Positions 50,580 through 57,981 of a stretch of DNA of 64,000 bases are shown piece after piece. The notes under the pieces are model-generated. The model had not been told where the DNA came from. It ran no database searches and saw only the letters and a program-made list of their open reading frames with translations. The position numbers and the translations under genes are program-made. This stretch comes from Streptosporangium roseum DSM 43021 (GTDB lineage: Bacteria > Actinomycetota > Actinomycetes > Streptosporangiales > Streptosporangiaceae): contig NC_013595.1 in the NCBI RefSeq assembly GCF_000024865.1, positions 4,650,001 to 4,714,000 on the forward strand, given 5' to 3'. Every line of letters starts with the position of its first letter. Positions within the stretch are counted from its first letter, which is position 1.

Positions 50580-51776
50580 ATGAACGGCGACATCCACTGC
50601 GGCGAAGGGGCGGGAGCCGCCCGCCCGCGCGCCCCCGGAACCGGGATCCCCGCCGCGGTCATCATGGTCGTCGGGATGGGCGCCCTGGTCGCGCTGACGA
50701 TCTGGGGCCTGTCCGACGCGCATCCGACGGGGGAGTCGCTGGGTCGTGACATCGCGGCCGGGGTGCTGGGATGCGTCCTGTCGCCGGTTCTGCTGCGGTG
50801 GCCGGTCACCGGCGCGCTGGGGCTCACGCTGCTGGCGGCGCTGTCGCCGGCGGCCACCCCGGCGGCCACGCTGGGCGCGCTGCTGGTCGCCCAGCGGCGC
50901 GGTTTCCCGGTCGCGGTCGCGGTGGCCGCGGCGGGGATCGTGGCCCACGCGGTGCAGGGCACATGGCGGCCGAACGGGGGGATCTCCTTCGGCTGGTGGC
51001 TGGTCCTGATCACCGTCGGGTACGGCGCGCTGGTCGGCTGGGGCGCGCTGGCCCGGGCGCGCCACGCGCTCGTCGCCTCGCTGCGCGAACGCGCCCGCCG
51101 CGCCGAGGCCGAGCAGGGCCGCCGGGTGGCCGAGGGCCGGATGCTCGAGCGGACCCGGATCGCCCGGGAGATGCACGACGTGCTGGCCCATCGGCTGTCC
51201 CTGCTGGCGACGTACGCGGGTGCGTTGGAGTACCGCCCGGACTCCCCGCCTGAGCAGCTCGCCCGTGCCGCGGGCGTGGTCCGCGCCGGAGCGCACCAGG
51301 CACTCGACGAGCTCCGGGACGTGATCAACCTGCTGCGCGACGAGGACACGGTCGAGGGCCACGAGCCCGATGGACGGCCGCAGCCCGTGCTGGCCGACCT
51401 TCCCCGGCTGGTCGACGAGTCCCGCGACGCCGGAGGCCGGGTGCGGCTGCGCAACGAGGTGGTCGACCCGGACGCCCTGCCCGCCGCCGCCGGCCGGACT
51501 GCCTACCGTGTCGTCCAGGAGGGGCTGACCAACGCCCGCAAGCACGCCACGGGCCGGCCGGTCCAGGTGATGCTGGAGGGCCGGCCGGGTGCCCGGCTCG
51601 TGATCGACATCCGCAACCCGCTGCCGGAGGACGGGGCCGCCACGTCGATCACACCCGGCACCGGCACCGGCCTGGTCGGGCTGACCGAGCGGGTGCAACT
51701 CGCCGGGGGGCGGCTCGACCACGAGGTGACCGCCGGCGAGTTCCGCCTGCGCGCCTGGCTGCCGTGGCCGGCGTGA
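50580..51776 (+). CDS. Histidine kinase (NarL/DesK type)
   Basis: A 398-residue sensor kinase. The N-terminal half has about five membrane segments; then follows the H-box REMHDVLAHRLSLLATYAGA with the phosphorylated His, and the ATPase domain with YRVVQEGLTNARKHA (N-box) and a G-box TGTGLVGLTERV. ATG 50580 was chosen; GGAG is 14 bases upstream, so initiation may be weak or leaderless. It overlaps the response regulator gene and forms a two-component system. Confidence 0.95.
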   Translation: MNGDIHCGEGAGAARPRAPGTGIPAAVIMVVGMGALVALTIWGLSDAHPTGESLGRDIAAGVLGCVLSPVLLRWPVTGALGLTLLAALSPAATPAATLGALLVAQRRGFPVAVAVAAAGIVAHAVQGTWRPNGGISFGWWLVLITVGYGALVGWGALARARHALVASLRERARRAEAEQGRRVAEGRMLERTRIAREMHDVLAHRLSLLATYAGALEYRPDSPPEQLARAAGVVRAGAHQALDELRDVINLLRDEDTVEGHEPDGRPQPVLADLPRLVDESRDAGGRVRLRNEVVDPDALPAAAGRTAYRVVQEGLTNARKHATGRPVQVMLEGRPGARLVIDIRNPLPEDGAATSITPGTGTGLVGLTERVQLAGGRLDHEVTAGEFRLRAWLPWPA

Positions 51777-52426
51777 GCCGCCCGCTGCGCGTCCTCGTCG
51801 TGGACGACGACGCCCTCGTCCGCGCCGGGCTGTCCATGATGCTCGACGGGATCCACGGCATCGCCGTGGTGGGCGAGGCCGCCGACGGCGACGAGGTGCC
51901 CGCGGCCGCTGACGCATACGCCCCCGATGTCGTGCTCATGGACCTTCGGATGCCGCGTGTGGACGGCATCACCGCCACCCGCAGGCTACGGAGCCGCCGG
52001 CACCCGCCCGAGGTCGTCGTGCTGACCACTTTCGACGCCGACGAGAACATCCTGCACGCGCTGCGCGCCGGCGCCGCCGGCTTCCTGCTCAAGGACACCC
52101 CGCCCGCGCAGATCGTCGAAGCGGTCCGCCGGGTCGCCGCCGGAGACCCGGTCCTGTCCCCTCGGATCACCCGCCGGCTCATGGACCGCGCCGCCACCCA
52201 GGCCGGCGCCTACCAGCGGGCCCGTGCCGCACTGGCCACCCTCAGCCCCCGTGAGAACGAGGTGGTTCTCGCCGTGGCCCGGGGGCGGACCAACGCCGAA
52301 ATCGCCGTGGAGCTCTACATGAAGGTGACCACGGTCAAGGCCCACGTCTCCCACATCCTCAGCAAACTCGAGCTCGACAACCGGACCCAGATCGCCCTGC
52401 TCGCCCACGACGCCGGGCTCGCCTGA
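51773..52426 (+). CDS. NarL-type response regulator
   Basis: A 217-residue regulator. The receiver has VLVVDDDALVRAGL, phospho-acceptor Asp in DVVLMDLRMP, VVVLTTF and the conserved Lys in FLLKDTPP. The LuxR HTH is LSPRENEVVLAVARGRTNAE then TVKAHVSHILSKLEL. GTG 51773 overlaps the kinase stop (GTGA); GTG 51764 is an alternative. It pairs with the adjacent kinase. Confidence 0.95.
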   Translation: MSRPLRVLVVDDDALVRAGLSMMLDGIHGIAVVGEAADGDEVPAAADAYAPDVVLMDLRMPRVDGITATRRLRSRRHPPEVVVLTTFDADENILHALRAGAAGFLLKDTPPAQIVEAVRRVAAGDPVLSPRITRRLMDRAATQAGAYQRARAALATLSPRENEVVLAVARGRTNAEIAVELYMKVTTVKAHVSHILSKLELDNRTQIALLAHDAGLA

Positions 52427-52471
52427 CGTGGGGCGGGACGCCCGCCGGTACGGCCGCCGTCCGGCGTGGCC

Positions 52472-52548
52472 GGGCACCGACGGCCCGCGTGCCGGGTGGG
52501 TGGTCCGAGAACGGGCACGGACGGCCCGCGTGCCGGGTGGGTGGTCCG
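52472..52548. repeat. 36-bp direct repeat
   Basis: Two copies (52472-52507 and 52513-52548), 41 bases apart, share GACGGCCCGCGTGCCGGG and the following TGGGTGGTCCG with one mismatch. They lie in the 188-base gap before the PIG-L gene and have no coding potential that I trust. Confidence 0.85.
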
Positions 52549-52614
52549 GGCGTGTGGGCGCCGGCGGGCCTGCCGTTGGCCGCGCCGGGGCCGTCTGTGA
52601 TCCACAATGTACCG

Positions 52615-53436
52615 ATGGCGACTGTCGTGGCATTTCACGCCCATCCCGACGACGAGGTGTTGATGACGGGGGGCACTCTCGCCCGTGCCTCCTCCGAGGG
52701 CCATCGGGTGGTGATCGTGGTCGCCACCGACGGCGTCATGGGGGCGGCGTCGGAAAGCGATTCGACCCGTATGGACGAACTGCGGGCGAGCGCCCGGATA
52801 CTCGGTGTGGGACGCGTCGTGCACCTGGGCTACGCCGACAGCGGGCACGGGCCGGTGCTCTATCCCGACCCGCCGGACCGGACGCGCTTCGCCAGGGCGG
52901 ACACCGAGGAGGCTGCCGCCCGGCTCGCCGCCGTTCTCCGCGAGGAGAACGCGGCGGTCCTGCTCAGCTATGACGCCAACGGCGGGTACGGCCACCGCGA
53001 CCACGTGAAAGTGCACGAGGTCGGCAAGCGCGCGGCCGGACTGGCCGGGGTCTCGCACGTGCTGGAGGCCACCCTTCCCCGCGATGTCGCCGACCGGTTC
53101 GTGAGGCTGACACGCCTGCTGAGGATTCCGTTCCGCTTCGACGCCGAAGCGCTACGCGCCCTCTACAGCCCGGGCGCGGCCATCACACACAGGGTCGATG
53201 TACGGCGGTTCGCCCGCCAGAAGCAGGCGGCGCTCGCCGCGCACCGCTCCGAGGTGACCGGCCGCGGCCGGCTGGCACCGGTCATGCGGGTGCTGGTCCG
53301 GCTTCCGGTGCCGCTGTTCGGCCTGCTGCTCGGACGGGAGTGGTACGTCGACGCGGCGGCGTCGAACCCACGGGTGGTCTCGGACATATTCGCCGGCCCG
53401 GTAGCCGGGGAGACGCCCGCCAGGCGTGTCCCGTGA
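52615..53436 (+). CDS. PIG-L-family deacetylase
   Basis: A 273-residue zinc deacetylase. The motif AHPDDE near residue 9 and GHRDHVKVH near residue 127 supply the metal ligands and catalytic base. TGGTLARASSEGHRVVIV is the typical Rossmann strand. ATG 52615 was chosen; ATG 52606 would add three residues. Family members remove N-acetyl groups from GlcNAc-containing substrates (MshB, teicoplanin and mycothiol pathways). No mycothiol or glycopeptide genes are nearby, so the substrate is unknown. Confidence 0.92.
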   Translation: MATVVAFHAHPDDEVLMTGGTLARASSEGHRVVIVVATDGVMGAASESDSTRMDELRASARILGVGRVVHLGYADSGHGPVLYPDPPDRTRFARADTEEAAARLAAVLREENAAVLLSYDANGGYGHRDHVKVHEVGKRAAGLAGVSHVLEATLPRDVADRFVRLTRLLRIPFRFDAEALRALYSPGAAITHRVDVRRFARQKQAALAAHRSEVTGRGRLAPVMRVLVRLPVPLFGLLLGREWYVDAAASNPRVVSDIFAGPVAGETPARRVP

Positions 53437-53695
53437 ATCCGGTGCCGGGGCGACGACGGACGTGCGGGCCACCCCGCACGCGCCGGCCCCGCCCCGCAAC
53501 ACCGGCGAACGGCTGAACGCGATCGCCGCTCGCCGCGGCTCTCCCCCCTGGACGCCGGGTGATCCCGCGAGATGATGATCGGTCGCGCCGGCAGACCGGG
53601 GTATGACGGCCGGTTCCTCCTGCGGGCGGAAGGACGCGCGAGAGATGGCTGAAAGGCTTTTCCGGAGACGTGAAGCGCCTATCAGGAGACGATCC

Positions 53696-54919
53696 ATGCC
53701 GATTTCCGCGCGAACCGTACCCACCGGGAAAGTGATCGCAGGGCTGGCGGTGGCGGCCGCCCTCGTGGCGCCGGCCGGGACACCGGCCCTGGCCCGGTCC
53801 TCGGACGAGGCCGCCACCCTGACGCTGCCCGCCCCGACCGGGAGGTATCCCGTCGGCACGGTCTCGCTGCACCTGGTGGACCGGTCACGCCCCGATCCCT
53901 GGGTGGCGTCCCCGCCGTACCGCGAGCTCATGGTGAGCGTCTGGTATCCGGCGAGAAGATCGCCGAACCTGCCGGTGGCGCCGCACATGTCACCGCGCGC
54001 GGCGGAGGACTTCGGCGGGACTCTCGCGGCCGCGCTGTTCGGCACCGAACCCGGCGAGGTGGACTGGGCCGCGACGGAGACGCACGCCAGGGCGGGCGCC
54101 CCGGTGAGCCGGAGGGCGGGAAGGCTGCCGGTCGTGCTGTTCTCGCCCGGGTTCGGCGCCCCGCGGTCGGTCGGGACCACGGTGATCGAGGACCTGGCCG
54201 GCCGGGGGTACGTCGTGGTCAGCGTCGACCACACCTACGAGGCCGCGCAGGTGGAGTTCCCCGGTGGCCGGCTCGAAAGGAGCACGTTCCCGCCTCAGCC
54301 CACACAGGACGCCATGAACAAGGCACTGGAGGTACGGGTCGCGGACACGCGGTTCGTCCTCGACCAGCTGGCCGGCCTCGACCGGGGGCACAACCCCGAC
54401 GCGGGACGGCGCCCGCTCCCTGAGGGGCTGCGCGGCGGCCTGGACCTGTCCCGCGTCGGGATGTTCGGCCACTCCATGGGGGGCGCCACGGCGGCACAGG
54501 TCGTCCACGACGATCGGCGCGTCGACGCGGGCGTCAACCTCGACGGCGGACACCGCGGAGCGGTCGCCCGGACCGGGCTGGCCAAGCCGTTCCTGCAGGT
54601 GGCGGCCGAGCCGCACACCCGCGCCGGCGACCCCACGTGGCGGTCCTTCTGGGACGGCTCGAAGGGCTGGAAGCGGGAGCTGCGGTTCACCGGGGCCAGG
54701 CACTACTCGTTCACCGACGCCGAGGCGCTCGCGCCCCAGCTCACCGGGCTGCCGGAGAGCACGGTGCGCGAGCTCATCGGGACGATCGGCCCCGGCCAGG
54801 CGATCGCGGCACAGCGGGCCTACGTCGCGGCCTTCTTCGACCTGCACCTGAAGGGGCGTGACACGCCGCTGTTCGACGGTCCCAGCGGGCGGTACCCGGC
54901 GGTCGAGCTCATCCCGTAG
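53696..54919 (+). CDS. Secreted alpha/beta hydrolase (PAF-acetylhydrolase/lipase-like)
   Basis: A 407-residue protein with signal peptide MPISARTVPTGKVIAGLAVA continuing through ALVAPAGTPALA. The nucleophile elbow GHSMGG is in VGMFGHSMGGATAAQ, an Asp is in NLDGG and a His is in GARHYSFTDAEAL. These fit the PAF-AH/dienelactone hydrolase branch. The start ATG 53696 follows AGGAG seven bases upstream. It is convergent with the MFS gene across the hairpin at 54929-54960. It probably hydrolyses short-chain esters outside the cell. Confidence 0.93.
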   Translation: MPISARTVPTGKVIAGLAVAAALVAPAGTPALARSSDEAATLTLPAPTGRYPVGTVSLHLVDRSRPDPWVASPPYRELMVSVWYPARRSPNLPVAPHMSPRAAEDFGGTLAAALFGTEPGEVDWAATETHARAGAPVSRRAGRLPVVLFSPGFGAPRSVGTTVIEDLAGRGYVVVSVDHTYEAAQVEFPGGRLERSTFPPQPTQDAMNKALEVRVADTRFVLDQLAGLDRGHNPDAGRRPLPEGLRGGLDLSRVGMFGHSMGGATAAQVVHDDRRVDAGVNLDGGHRGAVARTGLAKPFLQVAAEPHTRAGDPTWRSFWDGSKGWKRELRFTGARHYSFTDAEALAPQLTGLPESTVRELIGTIGPGQAIAAQRAYVAAFFDLHLKGRDTPLFDGPSGRYPAVELIP

Positions 54920-54928
54920 CGGCTCGGC

Positions 54929-54960
54929 CCATCCGGGCGCCGCCGGTGGCGCCCGGATGG
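54929..54960. terminator. Hairpin between convergent genes
   Basis: CCATCCGGGCGCC (54929-54941) and its exact complement (54948-54960) enclose a 6-base loop, ten bases after the hydrolase stop. Confidence 0.85.
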
Positions 54961-54991
54961 CGTCGCTTCCCGGCGTCGGCGGGTCGCACTC

Positions 54992-56290
54992 CTAACGGTC
55001 GAGGGCGACCCGCTCACCCGGATGGTCCCGGGAGCCGTCGTCGTCGATCGGGGCGACTGCGCCGGAGGCGACGAACCGGCGGCCGAAGAAGCGCCAGGCC
55101 ACGGCCGTGAGCACGGCCATCACCACCGCCGACGCCCAGAAGGGGCCGGTGATGCCGGTCCAGCGGGCGATGGGCCCGCCGGCCAGGGCTCCCAGCGCGG
55201 AGCCGCCGACGGCGAACATCATGTACACGCTCTGGACGCGGCCCCGCAGCTCGTCGGGCACGGCCCGCTGGCGCAGCGTGACGCTGACCGCGCCGAAGAT
55301 CGAGCTGTGGACGCCGAAGGCGATCAGGACGGGCCCGGCGACCCACACCGTGGTGGCGAGCGCCAGCCCGACGTGCGTCAGCGTCTCGATGACCAGGCCG
55401 GCCCGGAGAAGCAGCGAGTCGGAGAACCGTGCCTGGAGACGAGGGGCGACCATCACACCGACCAGCGAGCCGGCTGCGGACGCCGTGATGAGAACGCCGT
55501 AGCCGTATTCGTTGAGCCCGAGCCGGTCACGGCTGTAGAGCACGAGGATCGAGAAGCCCGCGATGAGCGTGACGTTCATCAGGCACAGCGCGAGGGAGAG
55601 CATCCGGATCGCGGAGTGGTTCCAGAGCCAGCGCATGCCCTCGCCGATGTCGGCGCGCACGGACCGCCGCTCGGCCGGAGCGCTCTGCCGTATCCCGCGC
55701 AGGGTGGAGATCAGTACGGCCGCCAGCACGAACGTCGCGGCGTTGATCCCGAACGGCAGCGCCGCCGCCATCACGAACAGGGCGGCGCCCAGCGGTGGCG
55801 CGGCGAACTGGTTGACCGCGAAGAAGACAGCGTGCATGCGCGCGTTGGCACGGGGGAGGTCCTCCGACTTCACGACCATCGGGACGAGCGTCCCCGAGGC
55901 GTTGTCACCGAGGGTCTCGCACACGCCGAGCAGGAACCCGGCGGCGTAGATGACCGGGATCGTCGCCACGTCCCGCCACACGGCCAGAGCCAGCACGCCC
56001 ACGACCAGACCGCGGAGCACGTTGACCACCACGATCAGCCGCCGGCGGTCGAGGCGATCCACGAAGACGCCGCTGACCAGCGAGAACAGTACCCAGGGTA
56101 GTTGCTGGACGAACACGGCCAGGCCGACCAGCACCGGATCATCGGTGACCGAGGCGACCATCAACGGCGCGGCGGCCGCCGCTATGCCGTCGCCGACGTT
56201 GGAGACGGTGGTGGCCGCCCACAACGTGTTGAAGTTCCTGCCGAGTCCGGCCACCTTCTGCACTCCTGTCTTCCGGATGTGTAGAAGCAT
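54992..56290 (-). CDS. MFS transporter (MefA/enterobactin-exporter-like)
   Basis: A protein of up to 432 residues with about 12 membrane segments. FNTLWAATTVSNVGDGIAAA at the N-terminus and FVDRLDRRRLIVVVNVLRGL after helix 2 are typical of the MefA/EntS group. The start is uncertain: ATG 56290 has no good ribosome site, whereas GTG 56254 has AGGAG eight bases upstream and would begin at AGLGRNFNTLW. It probably exports a drug or siderophore. Confidence 0.92.
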   Translation of the reverse strand: MLLHIRKTGVQKVAGLGRNFNTLWAATTVSNVGDGIAAAAAPLMVASVTDDPVLVGLAVFVQQLPWVLFSLVSGVFVDRLDRRRLIVVVNVLRGLVVGVLALAVWRDVATIPVIYAAGFLLGVCETLGDNASGTLVPMVVKSEDLPRANARMHAVFFAVNQFAAPPLGAALFVMAAALPFGINAATFVLAAVLISTLRGIRQSAPAERRSVRADIGEGMRWLWNHSAIRMLSLALCLMNVTLIAGFSILVLYSRDRLGLNEYGYGVLITASAAGSLVGVMVAPRLQARFSDSLLLRAGLVIETLTHVGLALATTVWVAGPVLIAFGVHSSIFGAVSVTLRQRAVPDELRGRVQSVYMMFAVGGSALGALAGGPIARWTGITGPFWASAVVMAVLTAVAWRFFGRRFVASGAVAPIDDDGSRDHPGERVALDR

Positions 56291-56450
56291 GGCCCGCCGA
56301 GACGCGTCGAAGTGGGTCGGAGTGATGAAATACGCAAATCAGCGTAGGCGGCGAGCACCGTCGCAGCGGGAATCCCGGGCGGGACCGCGGCGGCGGGCGA
56401 TGCGGGAGACGGCGTCCCCCGCCCCACCGGACGTACGGGGAGGCCGGACG

Positions 56451-56499
56451 CGCGGAGACCGCCGGGTGAACGGTCTTCCGTGCACCGGCGGTCTCCGCG
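56451..56499 (-). terminator. Hairpin downstream of DHFR-like/DUF1801 operon
   Basis: Fifteen-base perfectly paired arms at 56451-56465 and 56485-56499, 15 bases beyond the DUF1801 stop on the minus strand. Confidence 0.8.
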
Positions 56500-56513
56500 T
56501 CCCTGGCTCCGGG

Positions 56514-56885
56514 TCAGCCGGCGGTCCGGCCCTCCAGGTCGCGTGCCGCGTGCAGCCAGGTGCTGAACGCCTCGGCGTCGATGTCGGCCGGGGTGCGGAG
56601 TTTGACGCCGGCCATCTGCCGCGCGCCGGGTTCGAGGCGGCCGGACGGGTCGGCGATCTCCTGGCCCCGCCAGAACCCGAAGGTCACGTAGGTGGAGTAG
56701 GCCTTGACGTAGCAGACCGGGCTACTGCCCGGGGCCGGGCCCAGACTCCACACCGGATGTCCCTGCCAGACCGCGCCGGCCCCCGGCAGCGCCGCCTCGA
56801 TGAGCGGAAGGAGTTCGCCGGCGATCTCGCGCTGGGACTCGGGGAGGGAGGCGAGGTAGTCCTGGACGGTGGCGAACTTGGCCAT
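56514..56885 (-). CDS. DUF1801 (YdhG-like) protein
   Basis: A 123-residue protein: FATVQDYLASLPESQREIAG, then VWQGHPVWSL, AYSTYVTFGFWRGQEI and LRTPADIDAEAFSTWL. These match DUF1801/iron-chaperone-fold proteins of unknown function. ATG 56885 follows AAGGACATCGAC. It lies 30 bases downstream of the DHFR-like gene, so they are co-transcribed. Confidence 0.9.
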   Translation of the reverse strand: MAKFATVQDYLASLPESQREIAGELLPLIEAALPGAGAVWQGHPVWSLGPAPGSSPVCYVKAYSTYVTFGFWRGQEIADPSGRLEPGARQMAGVKLRTPADIDAEAFSTWLHAARDLEGRTAG

Positions 56886-56915
56886 GTCGATGTCCTTGCT
56901 GCTTGTGGGAGAGGT

Positions 56916-57452
56916 TCAGGCGGGCTGGTAGGTCAGGTGAACGACGCCGGTGCCGAAGGTCGCAGAGTCGGCGAGGACCAGTTTCCGCTGCTCGGTGCCG
57001 TCTTCGAACAGGCGCTGCCCGGCCCCCAGGATGATCGGGTGGACCAGCAGGTGGAGGTCGTCGATGAGCCCGGCGTGCAGCAGTGCCCGGGTCAGGGTGA
57101 TGCTGCCGGAGACGCTGATGTCCTTACCGGGCTGCCGCTTGAGCCTGGTCAGCTCTTCGACGACGTTGCCACCGATGACGGTCGAGTTGGTCCACTCGGC
57201 CTTTTCGAGGGTGGCCGACACCACCAGCTTGCGGATGCCGTTGAGCCGGTCTGCCATCTCACCGGTCTGGTGCGGCCAGACCGAGGCGAAGGACTCGTAG
57301 GTCACCCGTCCCAGCAGCAGGGTGTCCGCCTGGGCCTGCATCGACCCGACCGCCGCGCCCATCTCCTCGTTCAGGTAGGGGAAGTGCCACTTCTCGGGTG
57401 CCTCCACGACACCGTCCAGCGACATGAACAGTCCAGCGATGATCTTTCTCAT
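56916..57452 (-). CDS. Dihydrofolate-reductase-fold protein (RibD C-terminal type)
   Basis: A 178-residue protein with the DHFR/RibD-C fold: MRKIIAGLFMSLDGVVEAPE, then LLLGRVTYESFASVWP, LVVSATLEKAEWTNSTVI and DISVSGSITLTRAL. Family members are NADPH-binding, but the folate-specific residues cannot be assigned. ATG 57452 follows GAGGAG. It is upstream of DUF1801 and divergent from the YCII-ECF operon, a grouping common near ECF42-type sigma factors. Confidence 0.9.
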   Translation of the reverse strand: MRKIIAGLFMSLDGVVEAPEKWHFPYLNEEMGAAVGSMQAQADTLLLGRVTYESFASVWPHQTGEMADRLNGIRKLVVSATLEKAEWTNSTVIGGNVVEELTRLKRQPGKDISVSGSITLTRALLHAGLIDDLHLLVHPIILGAGQRLFEDGTEQRKLVLADSATFGTGVVHLTYQPA

Positions 57453-57578
57453 GGCATCTCCTCAGTGAAGGGACCGGCCGGGACCGCCGCGAGGGCGGGG
57501 ATCTGGACGGTGGTCATGGCCGGTGCCTTTCTCGGGTCCGTCTTCTTCGGTTCTCACTCACTCGTCGATCCAGCGATG

Positions 57579-57606
57579 TGACAGGGAACGCCGCCATTAC
57601 CTGTCA
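57579..57606. promoter_or_regulatory. Spaced inverted repeat between divergent operons
   Basis: TGACAGG (57579-57585) and CCTGTCA (57600-57606) are perfect complements with centres 21 bases apart, two helical turns. The site lies between the DHFR-like and YCII operons. Each arm could be a half-site for a dimer, or the two may flank promoter elements. Confidence 0.5.
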
Positions 57607-57663
57607 TATGGTTTGTCCGACCTGAAGGCAGAACCCGATGGATGTGGATAAGGAGACAGGGCG

Positions 57664-57981
57664 ATGCGATTCCTCATGACGAGCAAGAGCGAGCGGGCGG
57701 CGGACGAGGCGCTCCACATCGAGATGGGCAAGTTCATCGAGGAGCTGACCAAGTCCGGTGTGCTGCTGGCCACCGGCGGGATGGAGCTGGAGGGCAGTCT
57801 GATCAAGTCCTCCGGCGGAGAGATCACCGTGATCGACGGCCCCTTCACCGAGGCGAAGGAGGCAGCCGGCGGGTTCGCGCTGATCGAAGCCCGCTCTAAG
57901 GAGGAGGCGCTGGAGGTCTCCCGCCGCTTTTTCAAGATCTTCGGTGATGGCGAGGGGCGGATCCAGCAGATCTTCGGATGA
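57664..57981 (+). CDS. YCII/DGPF-domain protein
   Basis: A 105-residue YciI-like protein with the DGPF motif in VIDGPFTEAKEAAGGFALIE. ATG 57664 follows AAGGAGACAGGGCG. Its stop overlaps the next start as ATGA. YCII-domain genes are typically linked to ECF42-type sigma factors, and this pair fits that association. The molecular role of the protein is not established. Confidence 0.93.
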   Translation: MRFLMTSKSERAADEALHIEMGKFIEELTKSGVLLATGGMELEGSLIKSSGGEITVIDGPFTEAKEAAGGFALIEARSKEEALEVSRRFFKIFGDGEGRIQQIFG

